Source of the DNA: an uncultured Clostridia bacterium
GTDB lineage: Bacteria > Bacillota > Clostridia > Oscillospirales > Acutalibacteraceae
Assembly (NCBI GenBank): GCA_946626015.1
Contig: CAMOTT010000059.1
Location: 1 to 10,372 of the forward strand
DNA: 10,372 nt
Direction of reading: 5' to 3'
Of the stretch, positions 7,818 to 10,372 are shown in pieces. The notes under the pieces are model-generated. The model saw only the letters and a list, made by a program, of their open reading frames with translations, was not told where the DNA came from and did not search any database. Each line of letters opens with the position of its first letter. Within the stretch, counting starts at the first letter, position 1. Both the position numbers and the translations under genes were made by a program.

Positions 7818-7853
7818 AAAAAAACCGCTCTGCTGCCGGGCAGAGCGGTTTTT
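7818..7853. terminator. Bidirectional Rho-independent terminator
   Basis: A perfect 9-bp stem, CCGCTCTGC (7825-7833) with GCAGAGCGG (7840-7848), closes a 6-base loop. Seven adenines precede it and five thymines follow it. Read on the + strand it ends in TTTTT, terminating the ruvB-to-DUF5711-like cluster; on the - strand it ends in seven T, terminating the XRE gene, whose stop codon is only 2 bp away. One element therefore appears to serve both converging transcripts. Confidence 0.92.
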
Positions 7854-7855
7854 AA

Positions 7856-9469
7856 TTATGTCTGCGCGCTTGCTGAGGCGGTAACTGTGGTTCCCGGCTC
7901 TGTTCTCGCCCGGGTCGTGGTTTCCGGGATCGTTTGCGCCTTAGTCGCGTTTTCCTCCTCCGGCTCCCGGTAAACAGCGTCGGCATCGGGTTCAAGCCAG
8001 GTGGTATCTTCTTCCCCGGTCTCATATGCGGCAATATCTTCTTTGTACCGCTCCTCTTCCTTTTTGATAAGATACTGCCCGTTGGCTTTGATCCTGTCTA
8101 TGTCCTGCTGAGAGGCGTACACGGTTATTTGCACCAAATCGTTACTGTAGACGGGAGCTATGCGGTCATTCACCGCTTTTATAAAATCCCTGACTTGCTT
8201 AACTCTGAAATCTCTGTAGAGCGACAGTACCATATATCCCTCTTCTTCGGATATAAAATCCGGCTCCATGTACATATAGCGTGGGTATTTTATCTCGATA
8301 TTTGCCGTTTCGGAATTTGAGGGAACATACCGGACTTCGTAAACCCGCCCGTTGCCGTAAGTGATCGCCAGCTTGTCGGCGGGCAGGGCGTCAACGGTGG
8401 TGACGGTGAAATATTTGTCGTGCTCAGTGTTGTTGAGCTCCGGGGTGTCGAAGCTTGACGCGCCCACAAAGCTCAGTCCCAGGCCCGCGCCGATGATGAT
8501 CACCGAGCACAGGAAGGCAACGGCAAATTTAACGCGGTTGTGCTTGCGGTTAAAGAGGAAGCAATATATGGCTATAAGTATGACCGAAAGTATTCCCGCC
8601 GTGGCCAGCGTGATCAGAAGTCCGCCCGCAAACAGCAGGCCGGTTTTTGCGATGGTGAACAACAGCACCATAAAGCAAACCGTGGCGATAAGGGCGCAGC
8701 AGACGCCGATGCCGAAGATCCACGCAAAGATCTTGATAATGGCCAAAAAGCACCTGACAAGGCCGGAAATAAATCTGTATTCCGAGTGGTCGGGGTCGCG
8801 GATGATTATTTTCTCCTGCTTCCTTGCCGCTGCCGCCGGAGCTTTTTCGTTCTCCTCCGGCTCCGGGCCTCTCTCCGCGACGGTCTCCGTCTGCTCCGGG
8901 GCGTTTTCCTCACAGCTCCGTTTTTGTTCCTTCATTTTTTCATAATAGTTAAGATAACGTATTTTGAAGATCTGAAACAGCAGGGCAAAACCCAGCACCA
9001 CGCAGGCCGCCACGTAGACCGCCTTCAGGAAATCCATAACCACGGGGATGCGGTGGAAAAATACTCTGAAAATGCTCATCAACAAATCGCCGAGGATAAA
9101 GAAAGCAAAAGCGATAAGCGCCCCGAAAAGGCACTGCTCCAAGATACATTTTATCCTTTGCCCCATTGTCATGCTGCCGAACAGGTCGATGGTCTTTGTG
9201 ACGTAGCTCAAAAAGCTTTCGATGTATTTTGCCAGGGTTGCCTTTTCCTCTTTGCGCTGGTTCACCTCCGACACGTTCTGGTTGAGCAGCTCGTCCATGG
9301 TTATGTCAAAAATGTCGCAGATCTGTATCATCTTCTCCATTTCCGGGTAAGCCTGCTCAGACTCCCACTTTGAGACCGATTGTCTGGAAACGCCTAATTT
9401 TTCCGCCAGCTGCTCTTGGGAGAGGTTGTTTTCCTTGCGGATCTTTCTCAAATTGTTTGCCAAATTCAT
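7856..9469 (-). CDS. Membrane-anchored XRE-family transcriptional regulator with extracytoplasmic C-terminal domain
   Basis: The 537-aa product starts with a Cro/C1-type helix-turn-helix domain (about 4-62): LRKIRKENNLSQEQLAEKLG, then VSRQSVSKWESEQAYPE and IFDITMDELL, all textbook XRE. Hydrophobic segments follow at about 111-134, 149-170, 236-272 (long, one or two spans), 277-306 and 314-337. Between the second and third lies a charged, Glu/Ala-rich loop (171-231). The last ~200 residues are soluble, with a beta-rich part (about 351-455) and a Glu/Thr-rich low-complexity tail (about 495-537). With the DNA-binding end inside, an odd number of spans places the C-terminus outside, so it could sense an envelope signal; that is inference. 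The ATG at 9467-9469 has a near-ideal AAGGAGGT at 9477-9484. The gene lies 137 bp downstream of a phosphate transporter gene on the same strand. The ligand and regulon are unknown. Confidence 0.88.
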   Translation of the reverse strand: MNLANNLRKIRKENNLSQEQLAEKLGVSRQSVSKWESEQAYPEMEKMIQICDIFDITMDELLNQNVSEVNQRKEEKATLAKYIESFLSYVTKTIDLFGSMTMGQRIKCILEQCLFGALIAFAFFILGDLLMSIFRVFFHRIPVVMDFLKAVYVAACVVLGFALLFQIFKIRYLNYYEKMKEQKRSCEENAPEQTETVAERGPEPEENEKAPAAAARKQEKIIIRDPDHSEYRFISGLVRCFLAIIKIFAWIFGIGVCCALIATVCFMVLLFTIAKTGLLFAGGLLITLATAGILSVILIAIYCFLFNRKHNRVKFAVAFLCSVIIIGAGLGLSFVGASSFDTPELNNTEHDKYFTVTTVDALPADKLAITYGNGRVYEVRYVPSNSETANIEIKYPRYMYMEPDFISEEEGYMVLSLYRDFRVKQVRDFIKAVNDRIAPVYSNDLVQITVYASQQDIDRIKANGQYLIKKEEERYKEDIAAYETGEEDTTWLEPDADAVYREPEEENATKAQTIPETTTRARTEPGTTVTASASAQT

Positions 9470-9493
9470 AACTTTGACCTCCTTTGCAAGCCG

Positions 9494-9523
9494 ATTATAG
9501 CCTAATCAACCGGTTGCATTGAA
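9494..9523 (-). promoter_or_regulatory. Likely promoter of the XRE regulator gene
   Basis: Read on the minus strand, a perfect TATAAT lies at 9499-9494. A poor -35 candidate, TTCAAT (9523-9518), lies 18 bp upstream, or TCAATG at 17 bp. Transcription would start near 9487, giving a leader of roughly 18 nt with the AAGGAGGT ribosome site just inside it. The weak -35 and the palindrome in the spacer suggest a regulated promoter. A separate TTGACA (9548-9543, minus strand) has no convincing -10 partner. Confidence 0.55.
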
Positions 9524-9558
9524 CCAATTTTCAGTTGTTTTTTGTCAATTTTCGGTTG
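9504..9558. promoter_or_regulatory. Three phased GTTG-ending repeats with a 10-bp palindrome, probable operator array
   Basis: CAATTTTCAGTTG (9525-9537) and CAATTTTCGGTTG (9546-9558) match at 12 of 13 bases with a 21-bp period. A third, divergent copy ends in CCGGTTG at 9516, exactly 21 bp earlier, and forms the perfect palindrome CAACCGGTTG (9507-9516). CGGTTGCA also recurs at 9511-9518 and 9553-9560, 42 bp apart. The spacing of two helical turns puts the copies on one DNA face. The palindrome sits in the spacer of the predicted promoter, which suits repression by the XRE protein itself. Binding is inferred, not shown. Confidence 0.6.
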
Positions 9559-9606
9559 CAAATCGCGTTTTTTTCTATAATATCAGGCTTTTTTGAGGTT
9601 ATAATT

Positions 9607-10371
9607 CTAATTTGTAAAATTGATGCTTAAAAATATTTTTGCCGTAAGCCAGCCCAAAAAAGCGCAGGCCGGGAAGGTGAATATCCACGCCAGAGCCATA
9701 TCTTTAACTGCCCGCCAGTTGACCGCGGAGAGCCTTTTTGCCGCCCCCACGCCCATTATGGCGGTGGTTTTGGTGTGGGTGGTGCTCACGGGTATCCCGG
9801 AAAAAGATGATATAAGCAGGCACAGAGCTCCGGCGGTATCCGCGCAAAAGCCCTCGTATTTTTCCATATGCACCATGCCCATGCCCACGGATCTTATTAT
9901 GCGGTACCCTCCGACAGAGGTGCCCAGAGACATGGTCGCCGAGCACAGCAGAACAAGCCAAAAGGGCACAACAAATTTCTCCGAGCTTTTGCCCCCGGCG
10001 AGGAAAATACCCAGCAGAAACACGCCCATAAACTTCTGCCCGTCCTGCGCCCCGTGCATAAAGGCCATTGCTCCGCCGCCGAAGATCTGCGCCTTTCGGA
10101 AGGCCTCTGAGCTCCGCCGCCGGGAAAATTTTTTGAACAGGCTTCCGGTGAGCTTTGCCGTGAGCCAGCCCATTGCAAAACCCAAAAAAGCGGAGAGAAG
10201 CAGCCCGGCCAGCACCTTGCCCCACTCGTAAAAATTTATGCCGGAAAGCCCCCCGTTGACGCAGACCGCCGCCCCGGAAAGTCCGGCTATCAGGGCGTGG
10301 CTTTCGCTTGTGGGTATGCCGAAATACCAGGCGGCAACAGACCAGATGACTATCGACCCCATAGCGGAGGA
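9607..10371 (-). CDS. PiT-family inorganic phosphate transporter (5' partial)
   Basis: PiT proteins are integral-membrane, cation-coupled low-affinity phosphate permeases. The 254 codons in view (stop TAG at 9607-9609) run off the right edge in frame; an in-frame ATG at 10360-10362 is internal, since the family's N-terminal repeat should precede it and about 70-90 residues are missing. Counting from that ATG, the end of the first PiT repeat is GIPTSESHALIAGLSGAA (15-32), a hydrophilic loop rich in Arg/Ser/Lys lies at about 76-92, and the second repeat contains AFMHGAQDGQKFMG (100-113) and GIPVSTTHTKTTAIMG (189-204). Several hydrophobic helices lie between them. HGAQDGQK differs from the more usual HGxNDAQK. 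PiT genes are often beside a PhoU-like (DUF47) gene, which would lie outside the window. The XRE regulator follows downstream on the same strand; no clear terminator separates them. Confidence 0.92.
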   Translation of the reverse strand, partial: SSAMGSIVIWSVAAWYFGIPTSESHALIAGLSGAAVCVNGGLSGINFYEWGKVLAGLLLSAFLGFAMGWLTAKLTGSLFKKFSRRRSSEAFRKAQIFGGGAMAFMHGAQDGQKFMGVFLLGIFLAGGKSSEKFVVPFWLVLLCSATMSLGTSVGGYRIIRSVGMGMVHMEKYEGFCADTAGALCLLISSFSGIPVSTTHTKTTAIMGVGAAKRLSAVNWRAVKDMALAWIFTFPACAFLGWLTAKIFLSINFTN

Positions 10372-10372
10372 A

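Noticed and set aside
8540..9373. 277-codon open frame on the + strand opposite the XRE gene
   Set aside because: The opposite strand encodes a clear HTH domain and membrane segments; this product is rich in His, Arg and Asp with no motif.
9556..9581. Possible + strand promoter with TATAAT at 9576-9581
   Set aside because: No -35 at suitable spacing and no + strand gene downstream; the AT-rich segment lies between two - strand genes.
9620..10231. 203-codon open frame on the + strand opposite the PiT gene
   Set aside because: The - strand has unmistakable PiT motifs, and the + strand product looks like an antisense translation.

Overview
The window looks like core chromosome from a mid-to-high-GC member of the Clostridia (Firmicutes), probably near Ruminococcus/Oscillospiraceae. 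The evidence is the standard genetic code, strong AGGAGG-type ribosome binding sites, the paired ECF-transporter ATPases of the Firmicutes type, a protein resembling the clostridial DUF5711 group, and a membrane-anchored XRE regulator of a kind common in Clostridia. The lineage is inferred from protein style; no search was run. No phage, insertion sequence, CRISPR array, tRNA or rRNA gene was seen.

Positions 1-7753 (+ strand) hold one tightly packed, co-directional cluster: ruvB (5' end cut by the window), glmM, a class I SAM-dependent methyltransferase, ecfA1, ecfA2, ecfT, truA, and a membrane-anchored protein resembling DUF5711. Gaps are 8-31 bp, with a 20-bp overlap at ecfA1/ecfA2 and a 4-bp ATGA overlap at ecfA2/ecfT, so it reads as an operon or a few nested transcripts. 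No internal promoter is clear. The functions are mixed housekeeping: Holliday-junction migration, amino-sugar precursor for peptidoglycan, RNA modification, and the shared energising module for vitamin/micronutrient ECF importers. No substrate-binding S component is present here, so the module must serve S proteins encoded elsewhere.

Positions 7754-7855 are a convergent intergenic region. It has a strong hairpin with an A tract on one side and a T tract on the other, which works as a terminator in both directions.

Positions 7856-10372 (- strand) hold a 537-aa protein with an N-terminal XRE helix-turn-helix domain, several membrane segments and a predicted extracytoplasmic C-terminal domain. 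Upstream of it (to its right) is the 3' part of a PiT-family inorganic phosphate transporter gene, running off the right edge. The 137-bp gap between them carries a perfect -10 box, a perfect 10-bp palindrome and three GTTG-ending repeats at exactly 21-bp spacing. This looks like an operator array for the XRE protein itself and is the most original observation in the window.

Overall this is mostly an ordinary housekeeping region. The points of interest are the membrane-anchored regulator with its phased operator, the ECF-core/truA block in a neighbourhood with ruvB and glmM, and the RlmI-like methyltransferase with no cysteine in its motif VI region.
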